Source of the DNA: Sapria himalayana
Taxonomy: Eukaryota; Streptophyta; Magnoliopsida; Malpighiales; Rafflesiaceae
NCBI GenBank assembly: GCA_029783825.1
Contig: JAREIK010002645.1
Span: forward strand, 1,451,538 to 1,515,537
Length of the DNA stretch: 64,000 nucleotides
Reading direction: 5' to 3'
Under the pieces are notes generated by a model. The model made no database searches. It was given only the letters and a program-made list of their open reading frames with translations, and was not told the DNA's origin. The stretch's first letter is position 1; every line of letters begins with the position of its first letter. Shown here one piece after another: positions 41,801-48,560 of this stretch. The position numbers and the translations under genes are program-made.

Positions 41801-44339
41801 AACATTAATAAGGTAGATAAGAATAAACAAAATATATGTAAGACTTAAAAAGCCAATCTATGTACTATCCTTCTTTATAATTTTTCAAAGGATTATTATT
41901 ACTTATCATAATATTTAAGTAGAGGTGTCAAACGGGCCGGCCCGGCATGGACACGATATGGTTCAGTTATGCTCGTGCTCGGCAAGGCACGCTACAGTGC
42001 CGTGCCCCGGCTCGTCATGCAGTGTTGGTACGTGGACACAGCACATGTGATCACGCACCGAATGTGGTCAATGCAAGCTGATGTCCGACAGGCGAGGCTC
42101 GCCGAGCCCCGAAAGGACAAAGACGCACGTGGCGCGTTGGTGTGCTATCGAAACCCTAATTTTTTTTAAAAATTAGGGTTTTGTCCAACCCGAACCGGGT
42201 CGAACCTGGTGGTTTTCGGGCCGCGGGTCAGTGCCAGGTAGGGCCAGGCACTGTTGCTGTACCGTGCTGTGCTCGGCCCGGCACAATAGCCCGGTTTGCA
42301 GGCCTAAAATTGGGCCGGCCGGGCTGGGCCGGCCTATTTGACACCTCTATATTTACGAAATAACAAAAGAAATAATAAAAAAATAATAATTATTAGTGAT
42401 GTGAGTATTGGCTAATGCGTCATTAATTTAGATATCTGAAGTGAGAGTACGATTAACAAAATTAGTAATAATGTAAAGATGAATAATATTTATTTTTATT
42501 TTAGAAAAGAATTTTGTATACTCATTTCTAATAAGTGTCACTGTATGTAAATTTTATGAACTCCTAAATGACTCAGATAATCATAATATTTTTTTAACAC
42601 TGTAATACTTTTATTTTTCTATTTGGAAATAATTGTTAATTAGTATCTTGGTGAAAATCCTTTCTACAATGTTTGCACAATAGAAAATTTTTTTTATGCC
42701 TGCATATTGATGTTGTATCATAACTTCTCAAATTGTCACTAATAGTTAAAAATTCAAATCTACCTTCAAAAATAAAATTAGAGTTTCCTCAATCAAAAAC
42801 CTTAGTTTGGGCAAATAACAATCTTCCCAAATTTAGATTTCGCCCAAATTATGAGGCATAATTCTAGGGTTTCTCAAAATAATTAGGATTTTGGGTGCCT
42901 AATTTTTTTCTGAACACTTTGTAATACTCTCGGCTTCCTCTCTAAAAATAATTATTAATTCCTATCTTTGGTATGCCTTCCCTTTCTACAATATATGCAC
43001 TCTTAGAAGAATCTTCTTTGTTTGCATATTGACGTTATGCAATATCTTCCCAAATCTACACTAATAGTCAAAAAATGCAAATCTGTCCGTCAAAAATAAA
43101 ATTAGGGTTTTTCTGATCCAAAAACAAAATTTGGGGAAATAAGAATCTGCCTCAAATTGAAAAAAACATCTAGTTTGGATTTTGCGCAAATTAGGAGCCA
43201 TAATTTTAGGGTTTCCCAAATTCTGCCTTTCTTAAATTTATAATTGCACGCCCTGGGGTGCTCTTTCACACCCACGACACCGCAAAACAACACCCCCTCC
43301 ACACCAAAATGCTTAAAAATGCAATTTTTTGTTTGTATAGTCATGTGTTTTGACACCTTGTACCTTCGGTGCCAATTCAGTGGTTGCCAATGTTCATCAC
43401 AATTTCACAGACAGTAGGTGACTTTGATCATGATGGTGCACATGATCGTGTCTCTAAAACAATGCACTCTCATGTGCATTGCGCTTGTACACTATATGTG
43501 ATTCCTCACAAATTCTAGGTTTTCCGCCCATAGTGTTTTGACTATGATACCATAATAAAAGTAGAGTCAAAATGTAAACAAAACATAAACTTTGTAAATC
43601 TCAATGTAAATTGTATACAAAGAAAACTCTCATATAAGATGTAAACCAGATCAAGGAACCCACAAATTAGGTGTTCTCATAAATGATGCCATAAAGTAAA
43701 AATACATGATGCAATAAAGATGTAAACTGCAAAGATGAAATATTCAACAATGTGCATGTATGCGTCCCTTCCAGTGATCTTTTGTTTTTTCTTTTCTATT
43801 TTTGTTCATAAATGTGCACATTTGTAAAGTTGAATCTGGTGCAGATTCTGATTTTGAAAATGAGAACAGTTTTTCTTCATGGGAGGAGCTTTCATGTGGA
43901 ATATACAGCTTATCAATGGAGGGTTCAATAGATGGATTTATTGATGCAGAAGTTAGAACGCATGAGTGGACGAATCCGATACGTATAGAACTCGTTAATT
44001 GGGAGAGAGTCTCTATAATTCCCAATCCCGAGGAGTTACTCCTTTCTCGTTGCAAGTCTTCAGAGCAACATATGATGTCATCTGGTTCCAGAAGCCGAGA
44101 GCTGTGTTCGAGTTCAGCTGAATCAGGTTGTACTTTCTATAGGTGACATTAATGGTTAAATGCAATATAGCTGTTACATGTTGAGTTCAATTGACTAGTG
44201 TTTGTGTTTTAATTTCAAGTATCCTAATTTTGTATACTCTTTGTATTTTGAAAAACCAGGTTCATTTCATGCTCATAATGTGTTACATGCCCTTAGAAAG
44301 TCTGTGTTATTGCGCACTTCGTCAAACACAAATTTTCAG
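20810..44339 (+). CDS. ASNSD1: ASNSD1-like asparagine synthetase domain protein, 5' six exons (partial)
   Basis: Class II glutamine amidotransferase domain of an asparagine-synthetase-like protein, the family of human ASNSD1 and its plant homologues. Exons are 20810-20854, 23149-23431, 24144-24337, 24420-24552, 43830-44126 and 44260-44339. Every junction is GT-AG and the phases (0,1,0,1,1) agree, giving 344 codons without a stop. The protein starts MCGIAVIV, so Cys2 is the expected N-terminal nucleophile. RRGPDN follows near residue 28, then LHFIGATLQLRG, LVYNGEIFGG, IKGPWAAIYW and WFGRDAFGRRSLLVHW, all hallmarks of this family. Exon 5 gives SSWEELSCGIYSLSM and a basic linker, and exon 6 gives LRKSVLLRT. 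The ATP-pyrophosphatase half with the SGGLDS loop is missing. The family is inferred to catalyse or regulate amidotransfer in the cytosol, and its substrate is not well defined. Identification is by eye; confidence in family and exon chain is high. Confidence 0.88.
20919..21305 (+). repeat. gypsy LTR, left copy
   Basis: Direct repeat partner of 22737-23092. Aligned blocks include GGGAAGAAG, a CATTTGGTTGTT segment, CTATTTAAACA and TTTGGGAGGAGCT. Divergence from the right copy is substantial, so the insertion is old. Confidence 0.65.
21306..21950 (+). pseudogene. gypsy pol: RNase H remnant
   Basis: Broken frames read KKLYDLGKFLTHDQLELV, IGVSVVLLQQRPISFFCQSL, LLSTXEKEILAIVHSI and then KVTTIA...YKLMDYDFQVEYMKG. 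These match the RNase H and connection segment of plant chromovirus-type gypsy polyproteins (pattern LLSTYEKELLAIV ... LYKLMGYDFVVEYK). The first acidic residue region is poorly kept and stops occur throughout. A downstream segment with LHWLDAIREEVASNFILQN is the linker before integrase. Confidence 0.75.
22180..22736 (+). pseudogene. gypsy integrase remnant
   Basis: Multiple frames together give YQRIKADFYWRTMRKSIKEF, HYLSPLYCC-like core, FKLHGLSISIV, DPTFTSACW and SYNPQTDGQSEAVNHTLEMY followed by LRCFTVER. The order and spacing are those of a gypsy integrase core (the D of DPTFTSAFW and the QTDGQTE block). It is non-functional through stops and frameshifts and is cut off at the right LTR. Confidence 0.8.
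22737..23092 (+). repeat. gypsy LTR, right copy
   Basis: Direct repeat of 20919-21305 by eye. It follows directly on the truncated integrase, which shows that the C-terminal integrase and chromodomain region was deleted. It ends about 55 bp before exon 2. Confidence 0.65.
23149..23431 (+). CDS. ASNSD1: ASNSD1-like exon 2
   Basis: Acceptor TTGTGCAG, donor GTATGC, 283 bp. Contains PFSLNDLIVALRRRGPDNL and the LHFIGATLQLRG and PITQPFVDSSGN motifs of the glutaminase domain. Ends inside the Gly codon of the VYNG motif (phase 1). Confidence 0.9.
24144..24337 (+). CDS. ASNSD1: ASNSD1-like exon 3
   Basis: Acceptor GTTTTAAG, donor GTAATC, 194 bp. Completes the Gly codon and continues EIFGGINVGVDSNDGQVLMQ. 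It ends with VLSAIKGPWAAIYWQ. The segment between these motifs is Cys-rich (RCCSCRS), which is less conserved than the flanks. Confidence 0.9.
24420..24552 (+). CDS. ASNSD1: ASNSD1-like exon 4
   Basis: Follows an 82-bp intron (24338-24419) with acceptor CATCTATAG. 133 bp encode DSSRTLWFGRDAFGRRSLL, then VHWPTAMDSWFLLSSVAP. The donor is G|GTATGT in phase 1. This is the last exon before the 19.3-kb intron. Confidence 0.9.
24610..24735 (-). repeat. copia B 3' LTR (approximate)
   Basis: Aligns with 29485-29601. Shared blocks are AAATT..GCTTG, CAAAAGCTAACTC / TAAAAGTTAGTTT, AACATAATAACTTG / TATAATAACTCAG and TTTTTGATGTG / TTTTTCGATGTG. Ends are approximate. Confidence 0.6.
24840..25859 (-). pseudogene. 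copia B: RT C-terminus and RNase H
   Basis: Minus-strand frames give MLIVYVSDIVITNDD (25.77-25.82 kb), where the YVDD catalytic box reads YVSD, then LKYLRYFL-like text. Further along come SKSNTKIYYKVMTSTICKF and SNSPANYYQ...QAKHI, the degenerate counterparts of the copia RNase H blocks AEAEYRAMA and ANNPVFHERTKHIE. Many stops and frameshifts. Loss of an Asp in the YxDD box means it would be inactive even if translated. Confidence 0.65.
25860..26384 (+). mobile_element. GC-rich hAT-type MITE remnant
   Basis: Begins TAGAAGTGTCAAACATGCC, a variant of the TAGAGGTGTCAAA terminus found on other elements here, after AGTTTGAC. The body is rich in CCCGGC/GGCTCGACCC words unlike the AT-rich surroundings. 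No matching right terminus is recognised because a second element starts at 26385. Confidence 0.5.
26385..26845. mobile_element. GC-rich hAT-type MITE with 8-bp target duplication
   Basis: Starts TAGAGGTGTCAAATGGG and ends TCATTTGATACCTCTA. Flanks are GTCTAGGC (26377-26384) and GTCTAGGG (26846-26853), seven of eight matching, the 8-bp duplication typical of hAT elements. A second internal copy of the left terminus (TAGAGGTGTCAAATGGGC at 26496) suggests a tandem or nested insertion. The minus-strand open frames inside are low-complexity by-products. Confidence 0.75.
26860..29115 (-). pseudogene. copia B: gag end, protease-like segment and integrase
   Basis: From high to low coordinates: a basic Arg/Gly-rich stretch (RGRFETRYKF), then LNFWIIDS...HTTHNHFLLAYFV where the protease DSGATDH box has decayed to DSRKNSH. 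Next is an integrase core with SVYYGLIYFIIFINDHSQFT and an ENGIVYQTFYVDT block. At about 27.53-27.62 kb, NTKNKYRYHSPITKRKITTS matches the conserved GYxCYxPxTxRxxxSxDVTF stretch. Order and spacing are copia. No intact frame. Confidence 0.65.
29485..29601 (-). repeat. copia B 5' LTR (approximate)
   Basis: Direct repeat partner of 24610-24735, directly adjacent to the degenerate primer-binding site at 29472-29484. Confidence 0.6.
29812..30016 (-). repeat. copia A 3' LTR
   Basis: Pairs with 43553-43749. The minus strand starts TGTTTTAGTTTACAAC. It lies directly downstream of the degenerate RNase H end. Confidence 0.68.
30017..30346 (-). pseudogene. copia A: RNase H C-terminal end
   Basis: Collinear with 50115-50650 of element C. 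Broken minus-strand frames include a KLGVMDLHAQ segment resembling the conserved KLGxxDLHAPT end of copia polyproteins. Cut by a GC-rich MITE-like sequence at 30347. Confidence 0.55.
30347..30790 (+). mobile_element. GC-rich hAT-type MITE remnant
   Basis: Begins TATAGGTGGCAAACGGGCC, close to the TAGAGGTGTCAAACGGGCC terminus of the element at 41920. The body has words such as GGCCATGACGGGCC. No clear right terminus is seen before the TA microsatellite at about 30791-30816. Confidence 0.45.
31119..31311 (+). repeat. element D 5' LTR
   Basis: 193 bp, TG...CA. Shares GATTGGAGCACACAACATGTGGG-type and GCCATGCATCATTTTAGTTAACTT-type blocks with 38577-38789, and a related version with the LTR at 55266-55504. 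Confidence 0.7.
31324..32280 (+). other. element D leader, unrecognised sequence
   Basis: About 950 bp of near-normal base composition, richer in GC than the surroundings and apparently once coding. A 70-codon frame at 31638-31850 contains VFLIGDCDSEQLCRQ and EFYKSHPCSDMD, and a later frame has DPYIGYDDEFLWAVV. Neither is recognised with confidence. A pyrimidine tract ending in TTTCAG near 32210 looks like a splice acceptor. It could be a second captured gene fragment or the element's own leader. Confidence 0.4.
32281..33266 (+). pseudogene. pentatricopeptide-repeat (PPR) gene fragment
   Basis: Across frames the text is ACLKDLNLGKQINSLFL, PASKALEVFF, ILASVVSASATFEA.K.GKEIRA, MFERNVVS.NG, QVHTHILKNE and GNLLIDLYMKCGSLKVA. 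These are the standard PLS-class PPR phrases (ACxxLxxLxLGKQIH, ALELFxxM, ERNVVSWNxM, QVHAHILK, NLLIDMYxKCGSL). PPR proteins are organellar RNA-binding factors. Stops and frameshifts make this a pseudogene. The last unit is partly duplicated (see the tandem repeat) and is split at 33267 by element E, resuming at 37418. Confidence 0.68.
32740..33266 (+). repeat. tandem duplication of a PPR unit (about 360 bp)
   Basis: ATTTATTGGGAATTTATTGA at about 32747 recurs at about 33104, and the following QVHTHILKNE and NLLI.xYMKCGS coding text recurs too. The second copy is interrupted by element E and appears to finish at about 37430-37580. Confidence 0.7.
34180..36770 (+). pseudogene. hAT transposase remnant in element E
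   Basis: Degenerate frames show the expected order: a BED-finger region at 34.2-34.8 kb, better seen in the sister copy as YIYCKK near 47.22 kb; an EDIPN..YDHEFFD block near 34.9-35.2 kb, like the family phrase LAKMIIxHxYPFxxVEHxGF; the region matching LDPRYKL near 36.1 kb; and a dimerisation domain at 36.35-36.7 kb, where DIVSEFIFSV and RFRLRPD...CMKDYEDSM echo TVASESAFSxGxRV...LKPDxVExLIC. Stops occur every few dozen codons. Family is fairly secure from order; individual matches are weak. Confidence 0.55.
34361..34643. mobile_element. hAT MITE nested in element E
   Basis: Starts TAGAGGTGTCAAATTGG and ends CCTATTTAACACATCTA. Flanks TATGAACT (34353-34360) and TATGGACT (34646-34653) match at 7 of 8, with two extra bases at the right junction. 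It splits the transposase remnant within its BED region. Confidence 0.7.
37426..37860 (+). pseudogene. PPR gene fragment, continuation after element E
   Basis: GFCVFIKLAEKELCSLMQF is collinear with the text after KCGSLKVA in the first PPR copy (both have a VEKEPF / AEKEL segment), so it continues the duplicated unit. Downstream frames give WIVIIGVSF and KELGMNHNKSSDI, like PPR phrases SWTVIISGY and LFKEMGMxPNxVTF. Degenerate, with stops. Confidence 0.52.
38577..38789 (+). repeat. element D 3' LTR
   Basis: 213 bp direct copy of 31119-31311, followed immediately by a (CA)n run at 38791-38810. The preceding purine-rich tract fits an LTR retrotransposon 3' end. Confidence 0.7.
38790..39170. other. 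AT-rich gap between element D and copia A pol
   Basis: Starts with (CA)n at 38791-38810, then A/T-rich sequence with a TA run near 38927-38940. No coding text recognised; positionally it belongs to the RNase H part of copia A. Confidence 0.4.
39170..40330 (-). pseudogene. copia A: reverse transcriptase and RNase H start
   Basis: On the minus strand, CGVDYLNTFFPMIKMNFIQI at about 40.0-40.07 kb matches the copia RT block GVDYxETFAPVAKMxxVR. Then come LRIHQLE, IIFFYTLEKEVYIE (fingers/palm) and HVDNILIIKNNELK (decayed YVDDIIIxGxD box). TNDLKKLRYFIGI-like text follows, as in MKDLGxLxYFLGIE. At 39.2-39.3 kb ITFSKHEPLQLIGHSKYS corresponds to LLFxKHGHLxxxGYTDADWA. Frameshifts and stops throughout. 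Confidence 0.7.
40331..40864 (-). other. copia A interior, unresolved
   Basis: A 64-codon minus-strand frame (40474-40668) and neighbouring text lie where the integrase C-terminus to RT linker should be. I do not recognise a motif. Likely degenerate copia coding sequence. Confidence 0.35.
40865..41465 (+). repeat. dispersed 0.6-kb AT-rich repeat X, copy 1
   Basis: Direct repeat of 44635-45240. Anchor blocks include TTTAGGTACTAAAG / TTTGGGTACTAGAG and ACATTGGAATATTACT / ATATTGGAATACTATT, plus AATTGGAGTGTGAGTTAT / GTTGGAGTGTCTGAGTTAT. It lies inside copia A. Nature unknown: perhaps a solo LTR. Confidence 0.5.
41466..41911 (-). other. copia A interior, AT-rich
   Basis: Contains a TA microsatellite at about 41512-41530 and an 87-codon minus-strand frame (41532-41795) without recognised motif. 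It may be a gag or integrase remnant. Confidence 0.3.
41920..42349. mobile_element. GC-rich hAT MITE with 8-bp target duplication
   Basis: 430 bp. Perfect terminal inverted repeat TAGAGGTGTCAAA...TTTGACACCTCTA, extended imperfectly into GGGCCGGCC words. Flanks TATTTAAG (41912-41919) and TATTTACG (42350-42357) match at 7 of 8. The centre contains AACCCTAATTTTTTTTAAAA and its near inverse AAATTAGGGTT, giving a foldback. Non-coding; short open frames are due to high GC. Confidence 0.88.
42360..43540 (-). repeat. copia A leader with a tandem duplication (about 320 bp)
   Basis: Two direct copies at about 42640-42880 and 42960-43225: TGCATATTGA at 42701 recurs at 43023. CTAATAGTTAAAAATTCAAATCT / CTAATAGTCAAAAAATGCAAATCT-type text and TTTAGGGTTTC / CTAGGGTTTC also recur. 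Located between the primer-binding site and coding remnants of copia A. No gag frame recognised. Confidence 0.65.
43553..43749 (-). repeat. copia A 5' LTR
   Basis: 197 bp, minus-strand start TGTTGAATATTTCATC, ending next to the primer-binding site TGGTATCATAGT (43541-43552). Only 80 bp separate it from the ASNSD1 exon 5 acceptor. Confidence 0.72.
43830..44126 (+). CDS. ASNSD1: ASNSD1-like exon 5
   Basis: The G that ends exon 4 plus TT at 43830 makes Val, and the frame then runs ESGADSDFENENSFSSWEEL, CGIYSLSM, HEWTNPIRIELVNWERVS and PNPEELLLSRC. This matches the linker region of plant ASNSD1-like proteins (WEELPCGVYS / HEWKNS type). Acceptor CATTTGTAAAG follows a T-rich tract at 43769-43806. 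Ends phase 1 at G|GTTGTA. Confidence 0.82.
44260..44339 (+). CDS. ASNSD1: ASNSD1-like exon 6
   Basis: Acceptor AAAAACCAG, donor GTATGT, 80 bp. Translation GSFHAHNVLHALRKSVLLRT plus SSNTNFQ fits the helix just before the synthetase domain. The exon is inferred from frame continuity, splice signals and the position of the segment in the family. Confidence 0.75.
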
Positions 44340-44634
44340 GTATGTTTTTTTTAAAAATATATATTTTTCTAGAATGATCAATGATATTTTTACAAACATG
44401 CGTGGAGTGATTTTTTTTTTGTTTTTGATAGGAATGCTTAACTTATGCTTTCCCATTCATTTCTACCTATTTATTTAGAGGATTTAAGAACTCATTATAC
44501 GTGTGATATAAATGTTGAATTATGAGACATTAATAAGAAATAATCCAATAGCACTTGATGAATAACTCAATACGAGTGTAATGCTCGTGAGGAGGGTTCA
44601 GTTTTGTGTGTGTCAAGGGGGGGAGGGGTGGTAT
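44340..44634 (+). other. start of ASNSD1-like intron 6
   Basis: AT-rich, with a G-run near 44618-44631. No exon recognised. The intron, if spliced, extends past the window end. Confidence 0.45.
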
Positions 44635-45240
44635 TTTTTTTGGGTACTAGAGTGTATCCATGTAAGATACATCTCTCAAGATTATAACTGTTAACTTGTC
44701 TCATCATAGAGAGTGATAGAGAGCAAAAATGTAACTCAATTTTAAGAAGCAAGTTGGATAATTTCTCTCTAAGATATATAATTTGAAAGGGTATATATTA
44801 AGAAAAATAAAAATAGATATTCGATTAATGAGGAGAATATGGTTAAAATTAAATTTCAAAAAAAATATATTGGAATACTATTTGAAGTTGGAGTGTCTGA
44901 GTTATTTTAATCAATTTTTTATTTTTATATTAGCAATTACATTTTTTTGGAGTGTGCTAGCTTATAAATTCTATTATATAATTTTTTGATCTATATAATA
45001 AGTAAATAAATTATTTGATATATATTCTATTATATTATTACTTTTTAATTTTTTAATAATTTTATTAAATTAATTTTTAGTATTTTATGAAATATTTGAA
45101 AAATAAAAAATATTAATAATTATCACAAAATTATTATATCTCGAGCAATTATTTAGAAAAGTGATTGAATACCTAAAGTTGTTTTATTGGTTATTTTTTT
45201 ACTAGTTTCCTATATACCTGAGTATATTAAATTGGATGAA
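44635..45240 (+). repeat. dispersed 0.6-kb AT-rich repeat X, copy 2
   Basis: Direct partner of 40865-41465, here in the host intron. It ends near the left end of hAT relic E2 at 45277. Because one copy is in the intron and the other in copia A, X is probably itself mobile. Confidence 0.5.
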
Positions 45241-45803
45241 TTATTAATCAAATCATATTGATCAATAACATATGTATAGAGGTATCAATTGTGTTCTGTT
45301 GGGCTGACAGTATCCAAATTTTGTTGGCTCAGTTTGGTCAACATGTTGGGTTGGACATGACATGAATTGGTTATCCAGGACGTGTTGTGCTGGCACAACA
45401 ACATGGGATGTAGGCATGGTATTTTCTTGATGGCCATGCTTTCTCGGTCGAGTGTGTTGGGTCGATCTAAAGGTGTCTATGGGATTGGGCTGCTTGTACA
45501 TGGCCCACTACATCATATGGTTCATCTCTACCTTGCTTGTCTTGGCACGGTCCATACTTGTTTTAGTCATGGACCATGTCGTCCTATGGCATGACTTGTG
45601 ATGTGTTGGTTTGGCGTGCCATATTTCATGCTGGGCTAGGTATGATTAATGTGCTTGGCTTTGTCGCATGGTCCATCGGCTTAGGGGGATGGGACTGGTT
45701 ACTGTTTGGTCACTGGTCAAGTCCCATCAGATGATTGCCCCCAATGAGACATTTTTTATTAAAATCTAGCCATGTAAGTTGGATATTACTTATGTGACAG
45801 GCT

Positions 45804-46381
45804 AAGAAGCACAGATACGGACACGGGGAGACGACACGATAGGATACAGTGACACGACAAATTCTAAAAAACTAGGATACTGATACCGCTATGATACGAC
45901 ATGATAAAAAAAATCAAAAATAAAAATTATTTTATTTACAAATATTAGGTATTTTATAAAATATTTTATTTTATTTTATTTTATAAAATAATATTTATAA
46001 TTATCTTATTTTATAATATAATATATTATAATTATTTTATTTTATATAAAAAAATATATATTTTTTTATTTTATAAAATAAAAATATTTTATTTTATTTA
46101 AAAAAAATCACGCTCCCCCACCACCACCACACACAAACACAGAGAATCGCGTCCACTCTTTTTGTTCCACAGAATCGGCCATTCTACGTTATGGGCGACG
46201 TTGGCCACTCAATGTTGTCGGCATGGATACGGCAGCCGATGTATTTGTCCGATACGCCACATGACATATCGGATACAAATTGATCAATAATATGTCACGT
46301 GGTGTATCGGACACGTATCCGTATCGTATCCACGTGTTGACACGTGGACATGGCTATAGGGAGTCGTATCCGTGCTTCCTT
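45804..46381. mobile_element. MITE with 22-bp imperfect terminal inverted repeats
   Basis: Left AAGAAGCACAGATACGGACA and right end, read inversely, AAGGAAGCACGGATACGACT. Flanks TGACAGGCT and, two bases off, TGACAAGGA suggest a 9-bp duplication, as for Mutator-like elements, but this is weak. The interior has an AT foldback (45930-46090) and a strong GC-rich hairpin at 46245-46313. Non-coding. Confidence 0.6.
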
Positions 46382-47179
46382 GCTGACAAGGACATCGATA
46401 CTCTGTGCATGTCAAATCTCCATGTTGGCTCGTTTAGTTAATAAAAAAATAAAATAAATGTAAGATCTAAGATTATATTAGTCATCAAATTCATTCTAAT
46501 GGTTATTGCGGCCATGATCTAATGGCAGTCATGATTTTAGTCATTTTTAAATACAAAAAATTCATAAAAAAATGTATTTTTTAATTAATCTGAATTTTAT
46601 TTTTCACTAAAAATTGAGAAGAAATTTAGATATTCATCATTAATTTATTTTCTTCTCTTATTTTTTTTAGTTGCTTTTATTTTTGACTTTTTATATAGTA
46701 TCTCATTAATTTTTTATTTTGTAATATCAATATTAGATTACATATATTCTACTATTTTTTAATTTTAATTTATGTTTAACGCTTGCACATATGGGATTGA
46801 TGGTTCATGGTAGCGTGGGTGTGCTTGTCAGCTTGTGCAATACTACAATTTATTTTTCTATATTCTGGAGGATAGATTTTACAACAAAGTGGTATGTGAT
46901 ATGGTACTAATTAAAAATTTTTTTTTGTTACGGTGCTATTTTGGATTTTTTAAATTTAAAATTTAATTAAAAAATATAAAAAATTAAAAAAAGCGCCATA
47001 TAGTAAATTTAATAATAATAAGAATGAAATTGATGTAGCCATAAATAATAATATTAATCTTACCAAGAGGTTTGAGATGAAAATTATATTTTTTTCAATG
47101 ATCTCGAACTAAATTCATATGTAATAAAAAAATTATGCGAACACCGGTATTATGAATATACCATAAAAAAATAACAACT

Positions 47180-48560
47180 GAAAAATTTAGTGATATTGAT
47201 GAAGAATGGGTACAATATATATATTGTAAAAAGATATATCATATATACATATAGGAGTGCATGTGAGACTAGATATCTAAAGAGGTATGATGATCAATAT
47301 ATCAAAAAATATGGTATATTAGATCCAAGATAAATTCAACTTAGTGGTAGGATTTTTCAAGGTGGATCCTATTTAACTTGATTAATCCCCTTTATATACT
47401 GTAATAAAATTGGGAGTGAAGACATAACAAAATTGATTGTTATCATGCGTCATATGATTAGGTTTTTGGAGAATTATTTATCATGTTAGGTATATGTGTC
47501 TAGTGATTAACTTCATAGTATAGGCACAAATAAAGATTATTTCTTCTGCTCTTGAAAAAATAAAAAATTTACTAAAATGCCTTAGGACGCCTAACATACA
47601 ACAATAGTTTAGTAGCTTATATTTGTCTGTGAGCTTGAAAAGAAAAAAATTAAAATAGATACGAGACATCATTGAAATTATACATACTAAATATTAGAGT
47701 CATGTGTTGAATTTTATCACATAATATTCGATTATAGCAATAGTAAAAATAAAAAGTTTATTATTAATAATTTTGATTAGGGTACAAGAATTTTATTTAT
47801 GAAGTTATTTTAAATTTTTTATAATACGACGAACATATATTTATCTGTGTATATTCTTATCATTTGCATTGCACTTTGGCGTATATATAATATTAGTAGT
47901 ATGCTCATTAGGTATAGAGGTTACTATGTATTTAGTGAAATAATTGTTGAGATGAAATCAATTATTTCAAATATTTGATTTCAATTCTAATTTTGTATTA
48001 TTTAGTTGTCTATATGGATCACAGGGTTAAGGTGAAATGATCAGAAAATTTTTAAAATATATATCCACTTGCATGAATTATATACACTAATATGAAGGGT
48101 TTATTAATAAAAAATTGACTTATATGATTTTATTTTATGATATCAAGTATAGTATTTGTAGTCATGCTTTGAGTACTAATATGGATATTGTATTTGGAGA
48201 TGATAATTTTTCTATTCAGTTAGTTAAGGGAAAATGATGTGGCGACTCGTCAAAATAAAGCAAGCTGTCTTAGTATTTAGATATCAATCACTATTCTATC
48301 ATATCACATGATGATAATAAGAATTTATATATTTTGTTATGGTAAAAACGATATGAATTCATCTATTCTATGCTATCTAAGATGATACGTAGTCTATTGA
48401 TCCTTCTGGTATTTAGTATATCATAAAATTATATATTTTCTATGATTGTCAATATACGTAGTCATTAATGTGTGAATGACTGAGAGAATTTGAGGTTAGA
48501 TATTCATGATAAAATATAAGAAATGATGACAAATGATGATTCATGAGATGAGGAGGTTTA
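47180..48560 (+). pseudogene. hAT transposase remnant in E2
   Basis: EEWVQYIYCKK near 47.2 kb resembles a BED finger start (EWxxCxYCxK). VVYMDHRVKVK near 48.0 kb corresponds to the AxVLDPRYKLK box, and the 48.3-48.5 kb segment aligns with the dimerisation domain of element E. All frames have stops. Collinearity with E and E3 supports the call more than any single motif. Confidence 0.52.

Larger units (their letters stand above)
29812..43749 (-). mobile_element. copia element A (minus strand), host of nested insertions
   Basis: LTRs at 29812-30016 and 43553-43749 are homologous (shared AAAATGTAAACAAA, ACAAAGAAA.CTCT.ATATAA and TTGTAAACT). The 5' LTR begins TGTTGAATATTTC on the minus strand, and the adjacent 43541-43552 reads TGGTATCATAGT, an initiator-Met primer-binding site. 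RNase H end pieces lie next to the 3' LTR and RT pieces at 39-40.3 kb. Flanks ATTTG (29807-29811) and ATGTG (43750-43754) match at 4 of 5 bases. About 8.5 kb of the interior is later insertions. It ends 80 bp upstream of exon 5. Confidence 0.72.
24553..43829 (+). other. ASNSD1-like intron 4, 19.3 kb, filled with nested transposons
   Basis: Defined by donor GTATGT at 24553 and acceptor TTTGTAAAG ending at 43829. It contains copia B (about 24610-29600), a 0.2-kb remainder, copia A (29812-43749), and within these element D, hAT element E and several MITEs. Only the first 60 bp, the gap 29602-29811 and the last 80 bp look like original intron. Whether the transcript is spliced across it is inferred from frame and phase conservation. 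Confidence 0.75.
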
